NCBI GenBank assembly: GCA_963693305.1
Contig: OY855907.1
Coordinates: 40,379,759-40,443,758, forward strand
Direction of reading: 5' to 3'
Source: Meandrina meandrites
Taxonomy: Eukaryota > Cnidaria > Anthozoa > Scleractinia > Meandrinidae
Length of the DNA stretch: 64,000 nt
Position numbers and translations under genes: made by a program. Positions 51,371 to 63,039 of the stretch are shown here, in pieces; position 1 is the first letter of the stretch; each line of letters opens with the position of its first letter. The notes below the pieces were generated by a model. It made no database searches and was not told the DNA's origin. It saw only the letters and a program-made list of their open reading frames with translations.

Positions 51371-51906
51371 CACACTTGTGATCGAATTCCACGAGGTCGG
51401 TTTCAAACCACCATTTTGGGTGAGATTTTCCAAGGAGCGCAAAACGCCGGTTTGACCAAGGTCGTCCAATTGGGTTGAAAACTCGTTTTGTCGAGTTTCC
51501 CCATCGAGACGGAACAAAAAAACACCCTTGGGATCAAATTCCACGAGGTCGGTTTCATACCACCATTTTTGCTGGGCTTTTGCAAGCAGTGCAAAATGGC
51601 GGGTTGACGAATGTCGTCCAATTGCGTTGAAAACTCGTTTTTTCGAGTTTCCCCATCGGGGCGAAACGAAAAAACACCCTTTGGATCGAATTCCACGAGG
51701 TCGGCTTCATACCACCATTTTGGGTCGGCTTTTCCCAGCAGCGCAAAACGCCTGGTTGACGAAGGTCGTCCAATTGCGTTCAAAACTCGTTTTTTGAGAT
51801 TCCCCATCGGGGCGAAACGAAAAAACACCCTTGGGATCGAATTCCACGAGTTTGGTTTCAAACCACAATTTTGGGTCGGCTTTTGCTAGCAGCGCAAAAA
51901 GCCAGC
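51354..51906 (-). repeat. 152-bp satellite array H, inverted subfamily I
   Basis: About 3.6 inverted monomers. They end with the private GAGTTTGGTTTCAAACCAC monomer and junction 4, just like the right end of array D (22850-23070). Confidence 0.92.
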
Positions 51907-51916
51907 TGTGTAGTGC
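51897..51916 (-). other. Junction 4: 152-bp satellite to heptamer satellite
   Basis: AAAGCCAGCTGTGTAGTGC, the same join as junctions 1-3 in inverted orientation. It is followed by the same CCGTGTCTAGTG variant unit seen after junction 2. Confidence 0.9.
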
Positions 51917-52402
51917 ACAGAGTACAGTGTACCGTGTCTAGTGAACAGAGTACAGTGTACCGTGTATAGTGCACAGTGCAGAGAGTACAGTGTACCGTGT
52001 ATTTTGCAAAGAGTACAGTGTACCGTGTATGGTGCACAGTGCACAGAGTAATGTGTACCGTGTATAGTGCACAGAGTACAGTGTACCGTGTATAGTGCAC
52101 AGAGTACAGTGTACCGTGTATAGTGCACAGAGTAGAGTGTACCGTGTATAGTGCACAGTGCATAGAGTACAGTGTACCGTGCATAGTGCACAGTGCGGAG
52201 AGTACAGTGTACCGTGTATATTGCACAGAGTACAGTGTACCGTGTATAGTGCAAAGAGTACAGTGTACCGTGTATAGTGCACAGAGTACAGTGTACCGTG
52301 TATAGTGCACAGTGCACAGAGTACAGTGTACCGTGTATAGAGCACAGTGCACAGTGCACAGAGTACAGTGTACCGTGTATAGTGCACAGCGCACAGAGTA
52401 CA

Positions 52403-52556
52403 GTGTATATACCGTGTATATACCGTGTATATACCGTGTATATACCGTATATACTACTATACCGTGTATAGTGTACAGTGCACAGAGTACAGTGTATATA
52501 CCGTGTATATACCGTGTATATACCGTGTATATACCGTATATACTACTATACCGTGT
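52403..52556 (+). repeat. Paired 11-bp alternating subrepeat tracts
   Basis: Two tracts of CGTGTATATAC repeated head to tail (period 11), each ending in CCGTATATACTACTATACCG. The 11-mer alternates pyrimidine and purine throughout and contains the palindrome GTATATAC. Eighteen further tracts exist: 143, 2061, 5101, 23615, 25448, 33456, 37194, 37575, 38209, 38916, 39622, 42025, 43841, 45381, 46412, 47655, 53030 and 54155 (start positions, either strand). They are the only AT-rich interruptions of the heptamer register. Confidence 0.9.
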
Positions 52557-52709
52557 ATAGTGCACAGTGCACAGTGCACAGAGTACAGTGTACCGTGTAT
52601 AGTGCACAGAGTACAGTGTACCGTGTATAGTGCACAGAGTAGAGTGTACCGTGTATATTGCACAGTGCACAGAGTACAGTGTACCGTGCATAGTACACAG
52701 TGCACTGAG

Positions 52710-55013
52710 TCCAGTGTACCGTGTATAGTGCACAGTGCACAGAGTACAGTGTACCGTGTATAGTGCACAGTGCACAGAGTACAGCGTACTGTGTATAGTG
52801 CACAGTGCACAGAGTACAGTGTACCGTGTATAGTACACAGTGCACAGTGCACAGAGTAGAGTGTACCGTGTATAGTGCACAGCGCACAGAGTACAGTGTA
52901 CCGTGTATAGTGCACAGAGTACTGTGTACCGTGTATGGTGTACAGTGCACAGAGTACAGTGTACCGTGTATAGTGCACAGTGCAGAGAGTACAGTGTACC
53001 GTGTATTGTGCACAGCGCACAGAGTACAGTGTATATACCGTGTATATACCGTGTATATACCGTGTATATACCGTATATACTACTATACCGTGTATAGTGT
53101 ACAGTGCACAGAGTACAGTGTACCGTGTATAGTGCACAGTGCACAGTGCACAGAGTACAGTGTACCGTGTATAGTGCACAGAGTACAGTGTACCGTGTAT
53201 AGTGCACAGAGTAGAGTGTACCGTGTATAGTGCACAGTGCACAGAGTACAGTGTACCGTGCATAGTGCACAGTGCACTGAGTCCAGTGTACCGTGTATAG
53301 TGCACAGTGCACAGAGTACAGTGTACCGTGTATAGTGCATAGTGCACAGAGTACAGTGTACTGTGTATAGTGCACAGTCCACAGAGTACAGTGTACCGTG
53401 TATAGTGCACAGTGCACAGTGCACAGAGTAGAGTGTACCGTGTATAGTGCACAGCGCACAGAGTACAGTGTACCGTGTATAGTGCACAGAGTACTGTGTA
53501 CCGTGTATGGTGTACAGTGCACAGAGTACAGTGTACCGTGTATAGTGCACAGTGCAGAGAGTACAGTGTACCGTGTATTGTGCACAGAGTACAGTGTACC
53601 GTGTATGGTGCACAGTGCACAGAGTACAGTGTACCGTGTATAGTGCACAGAGTACAGTGTACCGTGTATAGTGCACAGAGTAGCGTGTACCGTGTATAGT
53701 GCACAGTGCACAGAGTACAGTGTACCGTGCATAGTGCACAGTGCAGAGAGTACAGTGTACCGTGTATAGTGCACAGAGTACAGTGTACCGTGTATAGTGC
53801 AAAGAGTACAGTGTACCGTCTATAGTGCACAGAGTACAGTGTACCGTGTATAGTGCACAGTGCACAGAGTACAGTGTACCGTGTATAGTGCACAGTGCAC
53901 AGAGTACAGCGTACTGTGTATAGTGCACAGTGCACAGAGTACAGTGTACCGTGTATAGTACACAGTGCACAGTGCACAGAGTAGAGTGTACCGTGTATAG
54001 TGCACAGCGCACAGAGTACAGTGTACCGTGTATAGTGCACAGAGTACTGTGTACCGTGTATGGTGTACAGTGCACAGAGTACAGTGTACCGTGTATAGTG
54101 CACAGTGCAGAGAGTACAGTGTACCGTGTATTGTGCACAGCGCACAGAGTACAGTGTATATACCGTGTATATACCGTGTATATACCGTGTATATACCGTA
54201 TATACTACTATACCGTGTATAGTGTACAGTGCACAGAGTACAGTGTACCGTGTATAGTGCACAGTGCACAGTGCACAGAGTACAGTGTACCGTGTATAGT
54301 GCACAGAGTACAGTGTACCGTGTATAGTGCACAGAGTAGAGTGTACCGTGTATAGTGCACAGTGCACAGAGTACAGTGTACCGTGCATAGTGCACAGTGC
54401 ACTGAGTCCAGTGTACCGTGTATAGTGCACAGTGCACAGAGTACAGTGTACCGTGTATAGTGCATAGTGCACAGAGTACAGTGTACTGTGTATAGTGCAC
54501 AGTCCACAGAGTACAGTGTACCGTGTATAGTGCACAGTGCACAGTGCACAGAGTAGAGTGTACCGTGTATAGTGCACAGCGCACAGAGTACAGTGTACCG
54601 TGTATAGTGCACAGAGTACTGTGTACCGTGTATGGTGTACAGTGCACAGAGTACAGTGTACCGTGTATAGTGCACAGTGCAGAGAGTACAGTGTACCGTG
54701 TATTGTGCACAGAGTACAGTGTACCGTGTATGGTGCACAGTGCACAGAGTACAGTGTACCGTGTATAGTGCACAGAGTACAGTGTACCGTGTATAGTGCA
54801 CAGAGTAGCGTGTACCGTGTATAGTGCACAGTGCACAGAGTACAGTGTACCGTGCATAGTGCACAGTGCAGAGAGTACAGTGTACCGTGTATAGTGCACA
54901 GAGTACAGTGTACCGTGTATAGTGCAAAGAGTACAGTGTACCGTCTATAGTGCACAGAGTACAGTGTACCGTGTATAGTGCACAGTGCACAGAGTACAGT
55001 GTACCGTGTATAG
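52710..55013 (+). repeat. Higher-order tandem duplication, period 1125 bp
   Basis: Every landmark at 52710-53888 reappears 1125 bp later. Examples are the GTACAGCGTACTGTG unit (52780 and 53905), the 11-bp tract (53030 and 54155), GTAGCGTGTAC (about 53680 and 54805) and CCGTCTATAG (about 53817 and 54942). The two copies look identical where compared. Periodicity ends at about 55013, where TAGAGCAC replaces TAGTGCAC. Confidence 0.88.
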
Positions 55014-55180
55014 AGCACAGTGCACTGAGTCCAGTGTACCGTGTATAGTGCACAGTGCACAGAGTACAGTGTACCGTGTATAGTGCACAGTGCACAGAGT
55101 ACAGTGTACCGTGTATAGTGCACAGTGGACAGTGCACAGAGTACAGTGTACCGTGTATAGTGCACAGCGCACAGAGTACA

Positions 55181-55200
55181 GTGTATATACCTTGGGATCG
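55181..55200. other. Junction 5: heptamer satellite to 152-bp satellite, a unique type
   Basis: GTGTATATAC of an 11-bp tract is joined directly to CTTGGGATCG of an inverted 152-bp monomer. It shares only an AC or ACC overlap with each parent sequence (TATATACCGTG and ACACCCTTGGG). Unlike the other four boundaries it joins subfamily IV, lacks AGCTGG, and must be a separate event. Confidence 0.9.
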
Positions 55201-57299
55201 AATTCCACTAGGTCGGTTTCATACCACCATTTTCAGTGGGCTTTTCCAAGCAGTGCAAAAAGCCGGGTTGACGAACGTCCTCCAATTGCGTTCAAAACGC
55301 GTTTTTTCGACTTTCCCCATCCGGGCGAAAAGAAAAAACACCATTGGGACCGCATTCGACGAGGTCGGTTTCATACCACCGTTTTGAGTGGGCTTTTCCA
55401 AGCAGGGCAAAAAGCCGGGTTGACGAACGTCCTCCAATTGTGTTCAAAACGCGTTTTTTCGACTTTCCCCATCGGGGCGAAACGAAAAAACACCCTTGGG
55501 ATCGAATTCCACGAGGTCGGTTTCATACCACCATTTCGAGTTGGCTTTTCCAAGCAGGGCAAAAAGCCGGGTTGACGAACGTCGTCCAATTGCGTTCAAA
55601 ACGTGTTTTTTCGACTTTCCCCATCGGGGCGAAACGAAAAAACACCCTTAGGATCGAATTCCACGAGCTCGGTTTCATACCACCACTTCGAGTGGGCTTT
55701 TCCAAGCAGGGCAAAAAGCCGGGTTGACGAACGTCGTCCAATTGCGTTCAAAACGCGTTTTTTCGACTTTCCCTATCGGGGCGAAACGAAGAAACACCCT
55801 TAGGATCGAATACGACGAGGTCGCTTTCATACCACCATTTTGAGTGGGCTTTTCCAAGCAGGGCAAAAAGCCGGGTTGACGAACGTCCTCCAATTGCGTT
55901 CAAAACGCGTTTTTTCGACTTTCCCCATCGGGGCGAAACGAAAAAACACCCTTGGGATCGAATTCCACGACGTCGGTTTCATACCACCATTTTGAATGGG
56001 CTTTTCCAAGCAGGGCAAAAAGCCGGGTTGACAAACTTCGTCCAATTGCGTTCAAAACGCGTTTTTTCGACTTTCCCCATCGGGGCGAAACGAAATAACA
56101 CCGTTAGGATCGAATACCACGAGGTCGGTTTCATACCACCATTTTGAGTGGGCTTTTCCAAGCAGGGCAAAAAGCCGGGTTGACGAACGTCCTCCAATTG
56201 TGTTGAAAACGCGTTTTTTCGACTTTCCCCATCGGGGCGAAACGAAAAAACACCCTTAGGATCGAATTCCACGAGGTCGGTTTCATACCACCATTTCGAG
56301 TGGGCTTTTCCAAGCAGGGCAAAAAGCCGGGTTGACGAACGTCGTCCAATTGCGTTCAAAACGCGTTTTTCGACTTTCCCCATCGGGGCGAAACCAAAAA
56401 ACACCCTTAGGATCGAATACCACGAGGTCGGTTTCATACCACCATTTTGAGTGGGCTTTTCCAAGCAGGGCAAAAAGCCGGGTTGACGAACTTCGTCCAA
56501 TTGCGTTCAAAACGGGTTTTTTCGACTTTCCCCATCGGGGCGAAACGAAAAAACACCCTTGGGATCGAATTCCACGACGTCGGTTTCATACCACCATTTT
56601 GAATGGGCTTCTCCAAGCAGGGCAAAAAGCCGGGTTGACGAACGTCGTCCAATTGCGTTCAAAACGCGTTTTTTCGACTTTCCCCATCGGGGCGAAACGA
56701 AAAAACACCCTTGGGATCGAATTCCACGAGGTCGGTTTCATACCACCATTTTGAGTGGGCTTTTCCAAGCAGGGCAAAAAGCCGGGTTGACGAACGTCGT
56801 CCAATTGTGTTCAAAACGCGTTTTTTCGGCTTTCCCCATCGGGGCGAAACGAAATAGCACCGTTAGGATCGAATACCAAGAGGTCGGTTTCATACCACCA
56901 TTTTGAGTGGGCTTTTCCAAGCAGGGCAAAAAGCCGGGTTGACGAACGTCGTCCAATTGTGTTCAAAACGCGTTTTTTCGGCTTTCCCCATCGGGGCGAA
57001 ACGAAATAGCACCGTTAGGATCGAATACCAAGAGGTCGGTTTCATACCACCATTTTGAGTGGGCTTTTCCAAGCAGGGCAAAAAGCCGGGTTGACGAACG
57101 TCGTCCAATTGCGTTCAAAACGCGTTTTTTCGACTTTCCCTATCGGGGCGAAACGAAAAAACACCCTTAGGATCGAATACCACGAGGTCGGTTTCATACC
57201 ACCATTTTGAGTGGGCTTTTCCAAGCAGGGCAAAAAGCCGGGTTGACGAACGTCCTCCAATTGTGTTTAAAACGCGTTTTTTCGACTTTCCCCATCGGG

Positions 57300-58900
57300 G
57301 CGAAACCAAAAAACACCATTAGGATCGAATGCCACGAGGTCGGTTTCATACCACCATTTCGAGTGGGCTTTTCCAAGCAGGGCAAAAAGCCGGGTTGACG
57401 AACGTCGTCCAATTGCGTTCAGAACGCGTTTTTTCGACTTTCCCCATTCGGGCGAAACGAAACAACACCCTTGGGATCGAATTTTACGAGGTCGGTTTCA
57501 TACCACCATTTTGAGTGGGCTTTTCCAAGCAGGGCAAAAAGCCGGGTTGATGAACGTCGTCCAATTGCGTTTAAAACGCGTTTTTTCGACTTTCCCCATC
57601 GGGGCGAAACGAAAAAACACCCTTGGGATCGAATTCCACGAGGTCGGTTTCATACCACCATTTCGAGTGGGCTTTTCCAAGCAGGGCAAAGAGCCGGGTT
57701 GACGAACGTCGTCCAATTGCGTTTAAAACGCGTTTTTTCGACTTTCCCCATCGGGGCGAAACGAAATAGCACCGTTAGGATCGAATACCACGAGGTCGGT
57801 TTCATACCACCATTTTGAGTTGGCTTTTCCAAGCAGGGCAAAAAGCCGGGTTGACGAACGTCGTCCAATTGCGTTCAAAACGCGTTTTTTCGACTTTCCC
57901 TATCGGGGCGAAACGAAAAAACACCCTTGGGATCGAATTCCACGACGTCGGTTTCATACCACCATTTTGAGTGGGCTTTTCCAAGCAGGGTAAAAAGCCG
58001 GGTTGACGAACGTAGTCCAATTGCGTTCAAAACGCGTTTTTTCGACTTTCCCCATCGGGGCGAAACCAAAAAACACCATTAGGATCGAATGCCACGAGGT
58101 CGGTTTCATACCACCATTTCGAGTGGGCTTTTCCAAGCAGGGCAAAAAGCCGGGTTGACGAACGTCGTCCAATTGCGTTCAAAACGCGTTTTTCGACTTT
58201 CCCCATCGGGGCGAAACCAAAAAACACCCTTAGGATCGAATACCACGAGGTCGGTTTCATACCACCATTTTGAGTGGGCTTTTCCAAGCAGGGCAAAAAG
58301 CCGGGTTGACGAACGTCCTCCAATTGTGTTGAAAACGCGTTTTTTCGACTTTCCCCATCGGGGCGAAACCAAAAAACACCATTAGGATCGAATGCCACGA
58401 GGTCGGTTTCATACCACCATTTCGAGTGGGCTTTTCCAAGCAGGGCAAAAAGCCGGGTTGACGAACGTCGTCCAATTGCGTTCAGAACGCGTTTTTTCGA
58501 CTTTCCCCATTCGGGCGAAACGAAACAACACCCTTGGGATCGAATTTTACGAGGTCGGTTTCATACCACCATTTTGAGTGGGCTTTTCCAAGCAGGGCAA
58601 AAAGCCGGGTTGACGAACGTCCTCCAATTGTGTTGAAAACGCGTTTTTTCGACTTTCCCCATCGGGGCGAAACCAAAAAACACCATTAGGATCGAATGCC
58701 ACGAGGTCGGTTTCATACCACCATTTCGAGTGGGCTTTTCCAAGCAGGGCAAAAAGCCGGGTTGACGAACGTCGTCCAATTGCGTTCAGAACGCGTTTTT
58801 TCGACTTTCCCCATTCGGGCGAAACGAAACAACACCCTTGGGATCGAATTTTACGAGGTCGGTTTCATACCACCATTTTGAGTGGGCTTTTCCAAGCAGG
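57300..58900 (-). repeat. Local 304-bp dimers in array J
   Basis: The variant ACCATTAGGATCGAATGCC recurs at about 57316, 58076, 58380 and 58684. It is followed about 150 bp later by a monomer with ATCGAATTTTACGAGG (57475, 58540, 58844). The last two are an exact 304-bp step apart. Confidence 0.8.
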
Positions 58901-60034
58901 GCAAAAAGCCGGGTTGACGAACGTCGTCCAATTACGTTTAAAACGCGTTTTTTCGACTTTCCCCATCGGGGCGAAACGAAAAAACACCCTTGGGATCGAA
59001 TTCCACGAGGTCGGTTTCATACCACCATTTCGAGTGGGCTTTTCCAAGCAGGGCAAAGAGCCGGGTTGACGAACGTCGTCCAATTGCGTTCAAAACGCAT
59101 TTTTTCGACTTTCCCCATCGGGGCGAAACGAAATAACACCGTTAGGATCGAATACCACGAAGTCGGTTTCATACCACCATTTTGAGTGGGCTTTTCCAAG
59201 CAGGGCAAAAAGCCGGGTTGACGAACGTCCTCCAATTGTGTTCAAAACGCGTTTTTTCGACTTTCCCCATCGGGGCGAAACGAAAAAACACCCTTGGGAT
59301 CGAATTCCACGAGGTCGGTTTCATACCACCATTTCGAGTGGGCTTTTCCAAGCAGGGCAAAAAGCCGGGTTGACGAACGTCGTCCAATTGCGTTCAAAAC
59401 GTGTTTTTTCGACTTTCCCCATCGGGGCGAAACGAAAAAACACCCTTAGGATCGAATTCCACGAGCTCGGTTTCATACCACCATTTCGAGTGGGCTTTTC
59501 CAAGCAGGGCAAAAAGCCGGGTTGACGAACGTCGTCCAATTGCGTTCAAAACGCGTTTTTTCGACTTTCCCCATCGGGGCGAAACGAAAAAACACCCTTA
59601 GGGTCGAATACGACGAGGTCGCTTTCATACCACCATTTTGAGTGGGCTTTTCCAAGCAGGGCAAAAAGCCGGGTTGACGAACGTCCTCCAATTGCGTTCA
59701 AAACGCGTTTTTTCGACTTTCCCCATCGGGGCGAAACGAAAAAACACCCTTGGGATCGAATTCCACGACGTCGGTTTCATACCACCATTTTGAATGGGCT
59801 TTTCCAAGCAGGGCAAAAAGCCGGGTTGACGAACGTCGTCCAATTGCGTTCAAAACGCGTTTTTTCGACTTTCCCCATCGGGGCGAAACGAAAAAACACC
59901 CTTAGGATCGAATACGACGAGGTCGCTTTCATACCACCATTTTGAGTGGGCTTTTCCAAGCAGGGCAAAAAGCCGGGTTGACGAACGTCCTCCAATTGCG
60001 TTCAAAACGCGTTTTTTCGACTTTCCCCATCGGG

Positions 60035-60920
60035 GCGAAACGAAAAAACACCCTTGGGATCGAATTCCACGACGTCGGTTTCATACCACCATTTTGAGTG
60101 GGCTTTTCCAAGCAGGGCAAAAAGCCGGGTTGACAAACGTCGTCCAATTGTGTTCAAAACGCGTTTTTTCGACTTTCCCCATCGGGGCGAAACGAAATAA
60201 CACCGTTAGGATCGAATACCACGAGGTCAGTTTCGTACCACCATTTTGAGTGGGCTTTTCCAAGCAGGGCAAAAAGCCGGGTTGACGAACGTCGTCCAAT
60301 TGTGTTCAAAACGCGTTTTTTCGACTTTCCCCATCGGGGCGAAACGAAAAAACACCCTTAGGATGGAATTCCACGAGGTCGGTTTCATACCACCATTTCG
60401 AGTGGGCTTTTCCAAGCAGGACAAAAAGCCGGGTTGACGAACGTCGTCCAATTGCGTTCAAAACGCGTTTTTTGGACTTTCCCCATCTGGCGAAACGAAA
60501 AAACACCCTTGGGATCGAATTCCACGAGGTCGGTTTCATACCACCATTTTGAGTGGGCTTTTCCAAGCAGGGCAAAAAGCCGGGTTGACAAACGTCGTCC
60601 AATTGTGTTCAAAACGCGTTTTTTCGACTTTCCCCATCGGGGCGAAACGAAATAACACCGTTAGGATCGAATACCACGAGGTCAGTTTCGTACCACCATT
60701 TTGAGTGGGCTTTTCCAAGCAGGGCAAAAAGCCGGGTTGACGAACGTCGTCCAATTGTGTTCAAAACGCGTTTTTTCGACTTTCCCCATCGGGGCGAAAC
60801 GAAAAAACACCCTTAGGATGGAATTCCACGAGGTCGGTTTCATACCACCATTTCGAGTGGGCTTTTCCAAGCAGGGCAAAAAGCCGGGTTGACGAACGTC
60901 GTCCAATTGCGTTCAAAACG
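60035..60920 (-). repeat. Local 455-bp trimer, duplicated
   Basis: Landmarks repeat at +455: GGGTTGACAAACGTCG (60131 and 60586), GAGGTCAGTTTCGTACC (60224 and 60679) and TTAGGATGGAATTCC (60358 and 60813). 455 is three monomers less one base. The missing base is the CCCCATCTGGCG deletion near 60486. Confidence 0.82.
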
Positions 60921-61999
60921 CATTTTTTCGACTTTCCCCATCGGGGCGAAACGAAAAAACACCCTTGGGATCGAATTCCACGAGATCGGTTTCATACCAC
61001 CATTTCGAGTGGGCTTTTCCAAGCAGGGCAAAAAGCCGGGTTGACGAACGTCGTCCAATTGCGTTCAAAACGCGTTTTTTCGACTTTCCCCATCGGGGCG
61101 AAACGAAAAAACACCCTTACGATCGAATACCACGAGGTCGGTTTCATACCACCATTTTGAGTGGGCTATTCCAAGCAGGGCAAAAAGCCGGGTTTACGAA
61201 CGTCGTCCAATTGCGTTCAGAACGCGTTTTTTCGACTTTCCCCATCGGGGCGAAACGAAACAACACCCTTGGGATCGAATTCGACGAGGTCGGTTTCATA
61301 CCACCATTTTGAGGGGGCTTTTCCAAGCAGGGCAAAAAGCCGGGTTGACGAACGTCGTCCAATTGCGTTCAAAACGCCTTTTTTCGACTTTCCCCATCGT
61401 TGCGAAACGAAAAAACACCCTTCGGATCGAATTCCACGAGGTCGGTTTCATACCACCATTTTGAGTGTGCTTTTCCAAGCAGGGCAAAAAGCCGGGTTGA
61501 CGAACGTCGTCCAATTGCGTTCAAAACGCCTTTTTTCGACTTTCCCCATCGTTGCGAAACGAAAAAACACCCTTCGGATCGAATTCCACGAGGTCGGTTT
61601 CATACCACCATTTTGAGTGTGCTTTTCCAAGCAGGGCAAAAAGCCGGGTTGACGAACGTCCTCCAATTGTGTTCAAAACGCGTTTTTTCGACTTTCCCCA
61701 TCGGGGCGAAACGAAATAACACCGTTAGGATCGAATACCACGAGGTCGGTTTCATACCACCATTTTGAGTGGGCTTTTCCAAGCAGGGCAAAAAGCCGGG
61801 TTGACGAACGTCGTCCAATTGTGTTCAAAACGCGTTTTGTCGACTTTCCCCATCGGGGCGAAACGAAAAAACACCCTTGGGATCGAATTCCACGACGTCG
61901 GTTTCATACCACCATTTTCAATGGGCTTTTCCAAGCAGGGCAAAAAGCCGGGTTGACGAACGTCGTCCAATTGCGTTCAAAACGCGTTTTTTCGACTTT

Positions 62000-62905
62000 C
62001 CCCATCGGGGCGAAACAAAAAACACCCTTAGGATCAGATTCCACGAGGTCGGTTTCATACCACCATTTCGAGTGGGCTTTTCCAAGCAGGGCAAAAAGCC
62101 GGGTTGACGAACGTCGTCCAATTGCGTTCAAAACGCGTTTTTTGGACTTTCCCCATCTGGCGAAACGAAAAAACACCCTTGGGATCGAATTCCACGAGGT
62201 TGGTTTCATACCACCATTTTGAGTGGGCTTTTCCAAGCAGGGCAAAAAGCCGGGTCGACGAACGTCGTCCAATTGTGTTCAAAACGCGTTTTTTCGACTT
62301 TCCCCATCGGGGCGAAACGAAATAACACCGTTAGGATCGAATACCACGAGGTCGGTTTCGTACCACCATTTTGAGTGGGCTTTTCCAAGCAGGGCAAAAA
62401 GCCGGGTTGACGAACGTCGTCCAATTGCGTTCAAAACGCGTTTTTTCGACTTTCCCCATCGGGGCGAAACAAAAAACACCCTTAGGATCAGATTCCACGA
62501 GGTCGGTTTCATACCACCATTTCGAGTGGGCTTTTCCAAGCAGGGGAAAAAGCCGGGTTGACGAACGTCGTCCAACTGCGTTCAAAACGCGTTTTTTGGA
62601 CTTTCCCCATCTGGCGAAACGAAAAAACACCCTTGGGATCGAATTCCACGAGGTTGGTTTCATACCACCATTTTGAGTGGGCTTTTCCAAGCAGGGCAAA
62701 AAGCCGGGTTGACGAACGTCGTCCAATTGTGTTCAAAACGCGTTTTTTCGACTTTCCCCATCGGGGCGAAACGAAATAACACCGTTAGGATCGAATACCA
62801 CGAGGTCGGTTTCGTACCACCATTTTGAGTGGGCTTTTCCAAGCAGGGCAAAAAGCCGGGTTGACGAACGTCGTCCAATTGTGTTCAAAACGCGTTTTTT
62901 CGACT
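62000..62905 (-). repeat. Local 454-bp trimer, duplicated
   Basis: The rare TTAGGATCAGATTCCACG monomer appears at about 62029 and 62483, offset 454. The CCCCATCTGGCG deletion and the GAGGTTGGTTTCATACC variant repeat at the same offset. The first base deficit is CGAAACAAAAAACACC and the second is CATCTGGCG. Confidence 0.82.
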
Positions 62906-63039
62906 TTCCCCATCGGGGCGAAACGAAAAATCACCCTTAGGATCGAATTCCACGAGGTCGGTTTCATACCACCATTTCGAGTGGGCTTTTCCAAGCAGGG
63001 CAAAAAGCCGGGTTGACGAACGTCGTCCAATTGCGTTCA

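Larger units (their letters stand above)
51907..55190 (+). repeat. Heptamer satellite array I, + orientation
   Basis: 28/35-bp units. The first part mirrors the ends of arrays B and F. It holds four 11-bp subrepeat tracts (52403-52466, 52493-52556, 53030-53091, 54155-54216) and a higher-order duplication. It ends abruptly inside the start of another such tract (GTGTATATAC at 55181-55190). Confidence 0.95.

Noticed and set aside
52457..55165. 902-codon open frame on the - strand, and dozens of similar ones in the heptamer arrays
   Set aside because: The strand lacks stop codons in all frames because of the heptamer sequence. The translation is a low-complexity heptad repeat identical in every frame, with no domain, start context or codon signature.
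1..55190. Telomeric repeat built on a 7-bp unit
   Set aside because: The heptamers are not G-strand biased, do not match TTTAGGG, TTAGGG or related motifs, and occur in both orientations internally.
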